Part shown: piece by piece, positions 1 to 7,308 of the stretch
Layout: each line of letters starts with the position of its first letter
Numbering within the stretch: position 1 is the stretch's first letter
Assembly (NCBI GenBank): GCA_040255445.1
Contig: JBDZUZ010000173.1
Location: forward strand, 1 to 7,308
Origin: JBDZUZ01 sp040255445
GTDB taxonomy: Bacteria > Planctomycetota > Phycisphaerae > Phycisphaerales > UBA1924
Length of the DNA: 7,308 nt
Reading direction: 5' to 3'
Position numbers and translations under genes: made by a program
Notes under the pieces: model-generated
Database searches by the model: none
Told to the model about the DNA's origin: nothing
The model's input: the letters and a program-made list of their open reading frames with translations, nothing else

Positions 1-103
1 CCACAAGGGTATCACCGATCCGTCAGGTGTGGTCCGCTCGCGGCGGCCAAGCCCGCCCTCCGGGCCCGGACCCCGCCTCTTCGACTCGATCAGACCGCCC
101 AGG

Positions 104-119
104 CCGCGAATAATCAGAC
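104..119 (+). promoter_or_regulatory. weak candidate -10 box upstream of the 462-residue gene
   Basis: AATAAT at 109-114 matches five of six bases of TATAAT and is the most AT-rich spot in a very GC-rich leader. A start site near 121 would leave a leader of about 45 bases before the ATG at 166. No convincing -35 box is seen; the hexamer 17 bases upstream (TCGATC, 86-91) is poor. The rest of positions 1-165 shows no gene, and the window edge hides whatever lies upstream. Confidence 0.3.
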
Positions 120-152
120 CGATGGGTCCGATTTAACCGCCACGGCACCCAC

Positions 153-158
153 GGGAGA
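153..158 (+). promoter_or_regulatory. ribosome binding site
   Basis: GGGAGA lies seven bases before the ATG at 166, which is good Shine-Dalgarno spacing and fixes that start. It contrasts with several downstream genes in this window that have no such site. Confidence 0.7.
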
Positions 159-165
159 ACCATCC

Positions 166-1554
166 ATGACGACCGCCGTTCCCAGCCACCTCACCAAGTT
201 TCATTGGGAGCCCCAGCCCGCCGCGCAGCGACTGGTGGATGAACTGATCGCTCAGTTCCTCGCCGCCAACCCCGCGGCGAGCACGCTGGCGCAGCGGATG
301 ACCGCCGAGACCGGCACGCGGTTCAAGGACTGGATCGATGCGATCTTCGTGCCCGCATCCAGCGGGGTCGAGCCGCGGCTGAAGGAAGTGGGGTACGTCC
401 AGAAGCCCCAGCCCGGCGCGGACCGCTGCTTCGTCAACGACCTGGGCATCTTCCCGGCGATCGTGCTGGTCGAGGGCGGTGTCACGCGGATCGCGATCAA
501 GGTCGACAGCGTCGCCGAGTTCCTCGCCACGCACCAGATCAATCCGTCGACACCGATCGAGGGTGAGCCCCTCTCGCAGTACCGCACCGCGAAGGCGTTC
601 CCCGGCAGCAACGCCGAGCTCTGGGCGACCGAGCGGCACGGCTACCGCGGCTTCGCGGCGCTGGCGCCGAACCCGGGCAAGGGCATCGCCGCGCAGCAGC
701 ATCTCGAGAACCTCTGCCGCCGCGGCCGCGACTTCGCGACCGACGCGGAAGGCTTCGCGGAGGTCAACCGCCTTGTTGATGCCGCGATCAAGGACCTGGG
801 CCGGGACTGGACCTGCGACCTCTTCTTCGAGGCCGAGCGTCGCTACTGGATGCGCCGAAACCGCGCTGCGCAGGTGCAGTACGCCCGGCAGCAGAAGCTG
901 GGCCTGGGCTGGGCGAACCACGATCACCACACCTACCGCTGCGGCCGCGAGAACTTCCCGGCTCTGGTGGCGTTGTGGAAGAAGCTCGGCTTCAACTGCC
1001 GCGAGGCGTTCTACGCGGGCGCCGAGGCCGGCTGGGGCGCGCAGGTGATGGAGCAGCCCGTCACGAACATCACGACCTTCAACGATGTCGACATGAGTCC
1101 CGAGGAGCTTCTCAAGGACTTCGCGCACCTGGGCTTCACCGAGAAGCGGGATCAGCTCGGCACTGTCGGCCTCTGGTGCGGGCTGCACGGCGAGGCCGTG
1201 CTGCAGGCGGGCATGCACCACCTCGAGTGCCAGTTCGACTGGCACGCGCTGGTCGAGCAGCTCGAGAAGCAGGGCGGCGTCAAGACCATGGCGCCTTTCA
1301 CGACATTCCCCTACTTGCGGCAGGCGTTTACTGAGGGTGAGCGTTGGGCGGTCCGTGCGGAGCGCGTTCAGACCCTGCTCGACAAGGGCTTCATCACCGC
1401 CGAGCAGGCCGAGAAGTTCCGCAAGGAAGGCGCCCTGGGCAGCCACCTCGAGAACCTCGAGCGCAACGACGGCTTCAAGGGCTTCAATCAGCAGGGTGTG
1501 AGCGACATCATCGCCCGGACCGACCCGCGCAAGATCGCCGCGATGTCGGCCTGA
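166..1554 (+). CDS. conserved-looking hypothetical protein, possible VOC/glyoxalase-like fold (462 aa)
   Basis: I do not recognise a named family. The protein is soluble, with no signal peptide or membrane segment. Residues 250-300 read like the first half of a vicinal-oxygen-chelate (glyoxalase-type) module: the stretch NHDHHTYRC (251-259), a helix ending in LWKKLGF, then AGWGAQVMEQ with E296. A second similar stretch has MHHLEC (H351, H352) and ends in EGERW (E390, E392). H254/H255, E296, H351/H352 and E390/E392 could form a metal site; this is inference from motif spacing. The first 240 residues match nothing I know. The C-terminal tail (about 400-462) is charged and helical. The ATG has a Shine-Dalgarno site, and a terminator follows the stop, so the gene is probably monocistronic. 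Long open frames on the other strand and in other frames across this gene are GC-bias shadows. Confidence 0.85.
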   Translation: MTTAVPSHLTKFHWEPQPAAQRLVDELIAQFLAANPAASTLAQRMTAETGTRFKDWIDAIFVPASSGVEPRLKEVGYVQKPQPGADRCFVNDLGIFPAIVLVEGGVTRIAIKVDSVAEFLATHQINPSTPIEGEPLSQYRTAKAFPGSNAELWATERHGYRGFAALAPNPGKGIAAQQHLENLCRRGRDFATDAEGFAEVNRLVDAAIKDLGRDWTCDLFFEAERRYWMRRNRAAQVQYARQQKLGLGWANHDHHTYRCGRENFPALVALWKKLGFNCREAFYAGAEAGWGAQVMEQPVTNITTFNDVDMSPEELLKDFAHLGFTEKRDQLGTVGLWCGLHGEAVLQAGMHHLECQFDWHALVEQLEKQGGVKTMAPFTTFPYLRQAFTEGERWAVRAERVQTLLDKGFITAEQAEKFRKEGALGSHLENLERNDGFKGFNQQGVSDIIARTDPRKIAAMSA

Positions 1555-1603
1555 TTCACAGGCCGTTCGTTGAACCGATCGGCGGACTTCTGACGAACAG
1601 CAC

Positions 1604-1640
1604 ACGCGGCCGGGCGATGAGCCCGGCCGCGTTGTCGTTT
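1604..1640 (+). terminator. intrinsic terminator-like hairpin
   Basis: A 12-bp perfect stem (1604-1615 with 1621-1632) closes a five-base GATGA loop and is followed by the modestly T-rich TGTCGTTT. It lies 50 bases after the stop of the 462-residue gene and 44 bases before the MoxR start, so it separates the two transcription units. The T tract is weak, as is common in GC-rich genomes. Confidence 0.7.
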
Positions 1641-1670
1641 CCGCGGCGTCACGCCCCGCACCCCAGCCGG

Positions 1671-1676
1671 TACCAT
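1671..1676 (+). promoter_or_regulatory. candidate -10 box of the moxR operon (leaderless)
   Basis: TACCAT sits seven bases before the ATG at 1684, which would place transcription initiation at or next to the start codon. There is no Shine-Dalgarno sequence before this ATG. The same TACCAT occurs 12 bases before the ATG of the first small membrane protein gene (six before its TTG). No clear -35 box is seen. It is supported only by spacing and recurrence. Confidence 0.45.
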
Positions 1677-1683
1677 CCCGCCT

Positions 1684-2747
<1,064 letters not shown>

Positions 2748-2748
<1 letters not shown>

Positions 2749-4523
2749 TGCGCAGCGCTCCCTTCTGTCTCGCCGCCGCGGCGATGACCCTCTGCTCGCT
2801 CTTCGGGCTCTCGTGCGGCGGCGGTCAGCGCAGCGCGCCGGCGATGACATCCGCGGTCATCGTCTCGGAAACACGCATCGACTGTGTCGTCGGTTCACGG
2901 CTGGTGCTGCCGCTCACGGCGGTCCCCGTCAACGCCGACCGCGCCACCGGCACAGTGCCCGTGTCGCTCGAGGACGGCCGCGAACTCTCCGCACGGCTCT
3001 ACCGTGTCGGTGTCACGGTCGAGCCGTCGCCCGCGAGCGGGACACTCGGTGACCTCTGGCTTCCCCTTCCGGGCGCGTGGACCGCCGAACCCTTAAGCGA
3101 TCGCAGCGGCGCCCGCGGCGGGACGATCGTCGCGCTCGTCGACCTTCCCGCCGACATCGCATCATCGCCCTCGATCGTCGTCGGCAACACGCGCTACCCG
3201 CTCAACCACCTCCCCGTACCGACCACGCTCGCATCGCCCACCGGGCCGCTGGGCGATCCGTGGCGGCCGAGCGCACCGGCCGAGGCGGATGCCCGCCAGC
3301 TCATCGACGCGATCGCCGCGGAGTCGCGCACGCCGCTGGGCCGCTGGCGCTACCGCCTGATCGTCGACGGCCTGCGCCCGCTCGCGATCGGCGAGCCCGA
3401 TGGCCCCTCCGTGCTGCCGCCATTCGAGAACCCGGTGATCGAGGCGATCGCGCAGCAGAACGAGGACCGCTGGCGCATCGCTCTCTTCCGGCTCTGGGTC
3501 GAGGATGCGGACCTGGCCAACCGCCTCAAGCGCCGACTCTCCGCGATCGTGCGCTTCGCGGACAACCGCTCAGCACCCGCATGGCCCACCGATCACGCCG
3601 CGCTCGATCGGCTGCTGAGTTCGCTGCTGGATCCGCGGCTGTCGGCGGGCCGCCGCGCCGAGGTCGCGGAGGCGTGGATCGCCGCGCAGCCGCAGGCCGT
3701 CGCCTGGGTCATCGACGACGGCGGCGTGCTCGATGCCCAGCGTCGACCGCTGGGCGCTGTCGGCATCGCGAACCTCGAAGAACGCGGCACGCTCGCCTGG
3801 GCCCAGCCCGCTGGCGCTGCGCCCAGCGGCGATGTCGCGCCGCTGCCGCCCTACACCGCGGTCGAGATCACAACGCCGCTCGTAATGCCCACGCCGGATG
3901 CGACCGTGCCGGTCTCCCTGCTCGCCGCGCACGCGGGCGACTGGGAGCGGCCGCTGTCGGTCCTGCCCGGGGCGGTGCCGGTCACGCCGCCGGGCCTGTC
4001 GGTCACATCCCTGTCGCCGGATCTCACCATGGATGCGTGGCTCGCTTCAACGCCGCCGCAGCAGCGGTTCGAGTGGGGCACGACCGCGTTGCTGCATCGC
4101 CCCGCGCCGCCGCCGGGCGCGGCTCCGACGGCTGCGCGCTCGCGGGTCTGGGAACTGCTCGTCGAGTGCCGGCTCGTGCCGGGTGTGGGCTCGCTCACCA
4201 ACGAAAGTGTTCGTCTCTACTTCGGGCCGACCGGCGCTCCCTCGAGCGTGCTTCGGGTCGACATCGCCGGTGAGGTCGTCGCGGAGCGGAGGCGGAACGA
4301 GCTGATCAGCGTGCCTTCGACGGTGCAGGTGATCCGCGCGGCCGACCGCTGGACCTTCCGGCTCGAACTCCCGCCCGGAGCGGTGGAGCTCGATGGCCTG
4401 GTGCGGCTGGCCGTGATACGGACCGACGCTCTGGGCCGCCGGTCAACCTGGCCCCGCCCGATGCTGCCGTGGCAGACCGAGCCGGGGCGCGCCGCGGCGG
4501 ATACCACGGCGTGGGGGGAGTAG
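2748..4523 (+). CDS. exported hypothetical protein, probable lipoprotein, coupled to MoxR
   Basis: A 591-residue protein I cannot assign to a family. The N-terminus looks like a signal peptide: R2, a hydrophobic stretch over residues 4-22, then C23 followed by GGG. The residues before C23 (FGLS) are an imperfect lipobox, so either a lipoprotein or a cleaved secreted protein is possible. The mature part is rich in Pro, Ala and beta-prone segments and has no further membrane segments. Residues from about 490 (ESVRLYFGP... to ...WPRPMLPW) resemble a beta-sandwich, perhaps carbohydrate-binding; this is a guess. The ATG overlaps the MoxR stop by one base and has its own Shine-Dalgarno site. The coupling suggests a client or partner of the MoxR ATPase in the envelope. 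The last 41 codons and the stop are repeated at 5106-5232, carried along by a local duplication. Confidence 0.85.
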
Positions 4524-4526
4524 CCG
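4397..4526 (+). repeat. 130-bp direct repeat, copy 1 (end of the exported-protein gene)
   Basis: This segment covers the last 41 codons and TAG stop of the exported-protein gene. It matches 5106-5235 at a constant offset of 709 bases with five mismatches by hand (about 96% identity) and no gap. Identity falls off sharply at both edges: the left within the gene, the right three bases after the stop. Confidence 0.95.
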
Positions 4527-4552
4527 GCGCACGTCGTTCGAGCCTCCCGAGA

Positions 4553-4558
4553 TACCAT
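4553..4558 (+). promoter_or_regulatory. candidate -10 box of the first small membrane protein gene
   Basis: TACCAT is identical to the box before moxR. It lies six bases before an in-frame TTG (4565) and 12 before ATG 4571. No -35 box is clear and no Shine-Dalgarno site follows. It suggests an extra promoter within the operon giving a leaderless or very short-leader transcript. Confidence 0.4.
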
Positions 4559-4570
4559 CCTCGCTTGCAG

Positions 4571-5101
4571 ATGGTAACCCCAACATCCTCGGCGTACACC
4601 GCGCCGGCTATGCCACCACCCTTCCCGCCCGCGCGCGAGCACGGAACGCGCGATGGCGAACCGCCACTCCTCTACCACATCGCGCGGTTGCATTGGCAGA
4701 TGAACATCTGCCTGCCACTCCTGCTGGTCCTGCCTGTTCTGCTGCTTTGGACCTTCTTTGAATTCCTGGACAGCGTCATCTTCAGCAAGTCGCCTTCGAC
4801 GCGTGGCGTGGTATTCCTGGTTGCCTTCCCGGCGGTTGGCCTGAGTTTCCTCGCTGTCAATTTCTGGGCGCTCAAGCTCTCCGTGCGCATGGCGGCGACT
4901 CTCTGGAATGGATTCGTCGGCCTCGGACTGGTCGCGGTCGTCGTCTGGATCCCCTGGCTCAATTTCATCGTGCTCTTTGCGATGAGTATCAGCGCGGGCA
5001 GGCGGCTGCGTACCAGCGGCGTGCGCATCGGGTTCATGGGCGTTCCGCGAGCCGACCGCGACCGGCTCAGAGCCGGAGCAACAACCGCAGCGATCACTTG
5101 A
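4571..5101 (+). CDS. small multi-pass membrane protein, paralog 1
   Basis: A 176-residue inner-membrane protein of unknown function. A Pro-rich, probably cytoplasmic N-terminus (1-32) leads to LYHIARLHWQMN and then hydrophobic segments at about 45-65, 79-98 and 115-140, the last perhaps folding as two. The charged tail has the family signature LRTSGVRIGFMGVPRADRDRL (146-166). The C-terminal 70-residue core is about 70% identical by hand to the same part of paralog 2; the N-terminal half is much less alike. The start is uncertain: ATG 4571 is given, but TTG 4565 would begin MQ as in paralog 2. A start at 4469 would overlap the previous gene and is not kept in frame in the duplicate, so I reject it. 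No Shine-Dalgarno site is present. It follows the exported-protein gene closely and may share its transcript. Confidence 0.82.
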   Translation: MVTPTSSAYTAPAMPPPFPPAREHGTRDGEPPLLYHIARLHWQMNICLPLLLVLPVLLLWTFFEFLDSVIFSKSPSTRGVVFLVAFPAVGLSFLAVNFWALKLSVRMAATLWNGFVGLGLVAVVVWIPWLNFIVLFAMSISAGRRLRTSGVRIGFMGVPRADRDRLRAGATTAAIT

Positions 5102-5105
5102 GTCA

Positions 5106-5235
5106 CCTGGTGCGGCTGGCCGTGATACGGACCGACGCTCTGGGCCGCCGTTTGACCTGGCCCCGCCCGATGCTGCCGTGGCAGATCGAGCCGGGCCGCG
5201 CCGCGGCGGATACCACGGCGTGGGGGGAGTAGCCG
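5106..5235 (+). pseudogene. duplicated 3' fragment of the exported-protein gene (direct repeat, copy 2)
   Basis: Copy 2 of the 130-bp repeat begins four bases after the stop of paralog 1. It keeps the 41-codon reading frame and its TAG stop (5230-5232) but has no start codon or upstream gene body, so it is a remnant rather than a gene. Of five base changes, two codons change residue (Ser to Leu before TWPRP, and Thr to Ile in PWQTEP); two are silent. It marks the left edge of the duplication that produced paralog 2. Together with the following 39 bases it fills the gap between paralogs 1 and 2. Confidence 0.88.
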
Positions 5236-5262
5236 AGCACGCGGCTTCGCTCGTGCGCCGGC

Positions 5263-5268
5263 TACGCT
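5263..5268 (+). promoter_or_regulatory. candidate -10 box of the second small membrane protein gene
   Basis: TACGCT lies six bases before TTG 5275, at the position corresponding to TACCAT before paralog 1. The 38-39 bases between the repeat and the start codon have otherwise diverged, so keeping a TAnnnT box there is mildly suggestive. No -35 box is seen. Confidence 0.3.
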
Positions 5269-5274
5269 CTGGGC

Positions 5275-5811
5275 TTGCAAACGCACCCTGTCACCGCAAC
5301 CCCCGCCAATACGCCCCCCGCCCTGCCAAACCTCGCGCCGCCGACGGTCATGGCGTCGCTTCCCCCGCCGATCCCCGGTGACTCGGGCGCAGCACAGCCC
5401 GAGCTCTACCGCATCGCCCGGCTCCATTGGTGGATGAACATCTGCCTTCCGGCCATGCTCGTGGTGCCTTACTTCCTGCTGCGGGCACTGGGCGCATTGC
5501 TGAATCGTTTCTTTCAGAACCCCACCCCGAACTTCCTGCCGGAACTCTTTGTGTTCCTTGCTGTGGGCGCGTTGTTCCTGGGCGTCAACTTCTGGGCGCT
5601 CACGCTGTCGTTGCGGATGGCGGCGTGTCTCTGGGGTGGGTTTGCGCTGGCGGCCCTGCTGGCCATCCTGATCTGGATCCCCTGGGTCAACTTCATCATC
5701 CTGCTGGCGATGAGCATCGCGGCGGGCCGCCGCCTGCGGGCGAGCGGGGTGCGGATGGGGTTGATGGGCGTGCCGCGTGCGGAACGGGACCGGCTCGCCG
5801 GGCGGGGCTGA
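5275..5811 (+). CDS. small multi-pass membrane protein, paralog 2
   Basis: A 178-residue membrane protein of unknown function, closest relative of the preceding gene. The N-terminus is Pro/Ala-rich (1-42), followed by LYRIARLHWWMN and hydrophobic segments at about 55-75, 89-108 and 121-149. The family signature follows at LRASGVRMGLMGVPRAERDRL (154-174). Conserved blocks shared with paralog 1 include VNFWAL, IWIPW/VWIPW and AMSI-x-AGRRLR. The start is TTG, chosen because the Pro-rich segment from there resembles that of paralog 1 and a TAnnnT box lies just upstream; ATG 5350 (residue 26) is the alternative. No Shine-Dalgarno site is seen for either. Origin by tandem duplication is shown by the fragment of the exported-protein gene directly upstream. 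Confidence 0.83.
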   Translation: MQTHPVTATPANTPPALPNLAPPTVMASLPPPIPGDSGAAQPELYRIARLHWWMNICLPAMLVVPYFLLRALGALLNRFFQNPTPNFLPELFVFLAVGALFLGVNFWALTLSLRMAACLWGGFALAALLAILIWIPWVNFIILLAMSIAAGRRLRASGVRMGLMGVPRAERDRLAGRG

Positions 5812-5873
5812 CCCCCTGTACTTCTTTGTCAGATCATCGGCTTGGCGATGCCCGTGGAAGCTTTCGGTAGCTC

Positions 5874-5902
5874 GTGCAAACGCACGGTTCTCTCGGTATC
5901 TT
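5874..5902 (+). promoter_or_regulatory. candidate promoter of the third small membrane protein gene
   Basis: GTGCAA (5874-5879) as a -35 box, a 17-base spacer and TATCTT (5897-5902) as a -10 box have textbook spacing, and the ATG at 5910 follows after seven bases, so the transcript would be leaderless. The -35 part overlaps the 11-mer TGCAAACGCAC, also found at the start of paralog 2 (5276-5286), which leaves open that it is coding instead. Confidence 0.45.
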
Positions 5903-5909
5903 CCTCTAC

Positions 5910-6365
5910 ATGTCACGATTCCCTCCGCCGTTCAATCGCAACCCCCACCTCCGTGAGATCGCGCTCTATCAGCGCCGCCTGATCCTGTGCGTGCTGGCAC
6001 AGATCGTCCTCTATATCACCTTATTAGTCAGCGGGATGTCCCTGGGTGCTGCGGAGGCGGCTGCGCAGGCCAACAACACGGTGCCGCCGGACGCCTCGCC
6101 GCTGCTAGCCGTGGTCGTACTGACTTCGGCGCTGGGAATGCTGGCCGTCGGGCTCTTCGCGCTGATCCAGGTGTACAAGCTCGCGCTGGCGATCTGGCAG
6201 AGCACTGGCCTGGCTGTGCTGCTGGCGGTGCTGATGCTCGCTCCGTGCATCTCGCTGATCGTGCTGCTGGTCATCAGCGCCCGGGCTACGAGCACCCTCC
6301 GGGCCGCAGGCGTGAATGTCGGGTTCCTGGGCGTTTCCGCGGCGGAGCGAGCGCGGCTCGGCTGA
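5910..6365 (+). CDS. small multi-pass membrane protein, divergent paralog 3
   Basis: A 151-residue membrane protein of unknown function. Hydrophobic segments lie at about 24-45, 64-88 and 99-123; the link between the first two is Ala/Asn-rich. The C-terminal signature LRAAGVNVGFLGVSAAERARL (130-150) aligns with those of the two preceding genes and shows common descent, but the core has drifted much further and the IPW block reads LAPCIS. Two starts are possible. ATG 5910 is chosen because TATCTT lies seven bases upstream. GTG 5874 would add 12 residues beginning MQTH, identical to the first four of paralog 2. Neither has a Shine-Dalgarno site. It is the last gene of the rightward group and ends 59 bases before a terminator hairpin. 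Confidence 0.8.
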   Translation: MSRFPPPFNRNPHLREIALYQRRLILCVLAQIVLYITLLVSGMSLGAAEAAAQANNTVPPDASPLLAVVVLTSALGMLAVGLFALIQVYKLALAIWQSTGLAVLLAVLMLAPCISLIVLLVISARATSTLRAAGVNVGFLGVSAAERARLG

Positions 6366-6424
6366 GGCTGCCTGGCAATCAGTGAGGCACCTGCGCTGAG
6401 ACGGGCGCTGCTTTGTCAAGAACG

Positions 6425-6462
6425 AAAAAGGGACGCGGCGATCGCCGCGGGCCTTTGTGTTT
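6425..6462. terminator. bidirectional terminator between convergent genes
   Basis: An A-rich arm (AAAAAGG, 6425-6431) and a T-rich arm (CCTTTGTGTTT, 6452-6462) flank a GC stem, CGCGGC-GATC-GCCGCG (6434-6449). The stem is interrupted by a two-by-two mismatch before the AAAGG/CCTTT pairs. The A and T tracts on opposite sides let it serve both the rightward membrane protein genes and the leftward glutamate dehydrogenase gene, which ends at 6484. Confidence 0.7.
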
Positions 6463-6483
6463 CTGCTCTGATCTGCAGCAGGC

Positions 6484-7308
6484 TTACGGGAAAATGCCGC
6501 GCATCTGGTACACGTTGGCCAGACGATCAAGGGCCGCGATGTACGCCGCGGTCCGCAGGTCGACGTTGTACTTCTTGCGAGCCTCGCGGGTCTTGCCCGC
6601 CGCGCGGACCATGTGCTTGTTGAGCTCGCGGTCGACCGCGTCCAGGTCCCAGCGCTGGAAGTTCTTGTTCTGCACCCACTCGAAGTACGACACGGTCACG
6701 CCGCCGGCGTTGCACAGGATGGCGGGCAGGACCTCGACGCCCTTCTTGGAGAGGATCGCATCGCCGCCGGGCGTGGTGGGGGCGTTGGCGCCCTCGGCCA
6801 CGACCTTGCAGTCGAGCTGGTTGGCTTCCTTCTCCTGAACCATCTGCTCGAGCGCGGCGGGGATGAACACATCGACCTTGGTCGTGTAGAACTCGTCCTT
6901 GGTGATCGCCGTCGCCTTGGGGTAGTCCTTCACGCCGCCGGTCTTGTTGCAATACGCGGCGAGGTCGTGGGCGTCGATGCCCTTGTCGTTGCGGATGAAG
7001 CCGGTGTGGTCGGCCACCGCGATCATCTTCGCGCCCTTGTCCTGGAAGATCCGGCCCGACCACGAGCCGACGTTGCCGAAGCCCAGCACGCTGAAGGTGC
7101 ACTGCTCGGGCTTGAGCTTGAGCTCGGGGAGCATCTCGACCAGGGTGTCAACGACGCCCTGGCCGGTCGCTTTCTCGCGCCCGAGCGAGCCGCCGTACTC
7201 AACCGGCTTGCCGGTGATGACCGCCACGGCGTTCTGCCCGGCGACCTCGGAGAGGAAGGTGTAGGTGTCGGCGATCCACGCCATGTGCTGCGCGGTCGAG
7301 CCGACGTC
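6484..7308 (-). CDS. gdhA: glutamate dehydrogenase (Glu/Leu/Phe/Val family), C-terminal part
   Basis: The last 274 residues of a hexameric-type glutamate dehydrogenase, which interconverts glutamate and 2-oxoglutarate plus ammonia with NAD(P). The frame is open to the right edge, so the true start lies outside; the ATG at 7284 is internal. The window part begins DVGSTAQHMAW, where the Asp matches the catalytic Asp of the family (APDVG-type motif). A Rossmann nucleotide-binding loop GFGNVGSW follows (near 7060-7083). Next comes VVAEGANAPTTP, and then NAGGVTVSYFEWVQN (near 6670-6715) with the substrate-contacting Ser. It ends with a C-terminal helix containing AAYIAALDRLANVYQMRGIFP. The substrate-binding lysines of the N-terminal domain, roughly 150 residues, are off the window. 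Substrate and cofactor choice cannot be read safely, though glutamate is most likely. The stop is TAA. The gene is convergent to the others and functionally unrelated to them. Confidence 0.95.
   Translation of the reverse strand, partial: DVGSTAQHMAWIADTYTFLSEVAGQNAVAVITGKPVEYGGSLGREKATGQGVVDTLVEMLPELKLKPEQCTFSVLGFGNVGSWSGRIFQDKGAKMIAVADHTGFIRNDKGIDAHDLAAYCNKTGGVKDYPKATAITKDEFYTTKVDVFIPAALEQMVQEKEANQLDCKVVAEGANAPTTPGGDAILSKKGVEVLPAILCNAGGVTVSYFEWVQNKNFQRWDLDAVDRELNKHMVRAAGKTREARKKYNVDLRTAAYIAALDRLANVYQMRGIFP

Noticed and set aside
479..1334. Plus-strand Arg/Ser-rich open frames (479-1048, 975-1334) inside the first gene
   Set aside because: They are out-of-frame shadows with strongly biased composition and no initiation signals.
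4397..5235. The direct repeats as ends of an insertion sequence, integron or CRISPR
   Set aside because: Only two copies exist. They contain the 3' end of a gene, have no terminal inverted repeats, and enclose a membrane protein gene rather than a transposase, which is explained by tandem duplication.
5178..5381. 67-residue open frame across the repeat and the start of paralog 2
   Set aside because: It is the out-of-frame twin of the extension seen at 4469 and turns into Arg/Pro/Ala-rich noise inside paralog 2.
6413..7264. Plus-strand open frames (6413-6838, 6944-7264) opposite glutamate dehydrogenase
   Set aside because: The minus-strand reading is an unmistakable glutamate dehydrogenase, so these are antisense shadows; the first also starts upstream of the terminator hairpin and reads through it.

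Overview
The window is GC-rich, densely coding bacterial DNA and carries six complete protein genes plus one cut by the right edge. The composition, the unrecognised planctomycete-style proteins and the frequent lack of Shine-Dalgarno sites suggest a member of the Planctomycetota, perhaps of the Phycisphaerae type. This is an inference; no rRNA or other marker is present to settle it.

Layout. Positions 1-165 are a leader with a good ribosome binding site and a weak promoter candidate. Positions 166-1554 encode a 462-residue protein of unknown function with a possible glyoxalase/VOC-like metal-binding fold, followed by a strong hairpin terminator. A new unit begins at 1684 with a MoxR-family AAA+ ATPase. 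It overlaps by one base a 591-residue exported protein, probably a lipoprotein (2748-4523). Three small membrane proteins of one paralogous family follow on the same strand (about 4571-5101, 5275-5811 and 5910-6365). A bidirectional terminator separates them from a convergent glutamate dehydrogenase gene, of which only the C-terminal part lies in the window (6484-7308, minus strand).

How the genes may work together. The MoxR ATPase and the exported protein are translationally coupled, so they probably act together, with MoxR as a chaperone for envelope maturation. The DUF58, VWA and transglutaminase partners usual in MoxR operons are absent here. The three membrane proteins share a C-terminal signature (LR-x-x-GV-x-x-G-x-[ML]-GV-x-x-A-x-R-x-RL) and arose by local duplication. 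The first duplication carried along the last 41 codons of the exported-protein gene, which now sit as a gene fragment between the first and second copies.

Most notable signals: a 130-bp direct repeat (125 of 130 bases identical by eye) that is far better preserved than the paralogous genes next to it; and TAnnnT boxes placed 6-7 bases before start codons at several genes lacking Shine-Dalgarno sites, which suggests leaderless transcripts. I found no CRISPR array, insertion sequence, tRNA, rRNA or clear defence system. No stretch over 300 bases lacks a gene.
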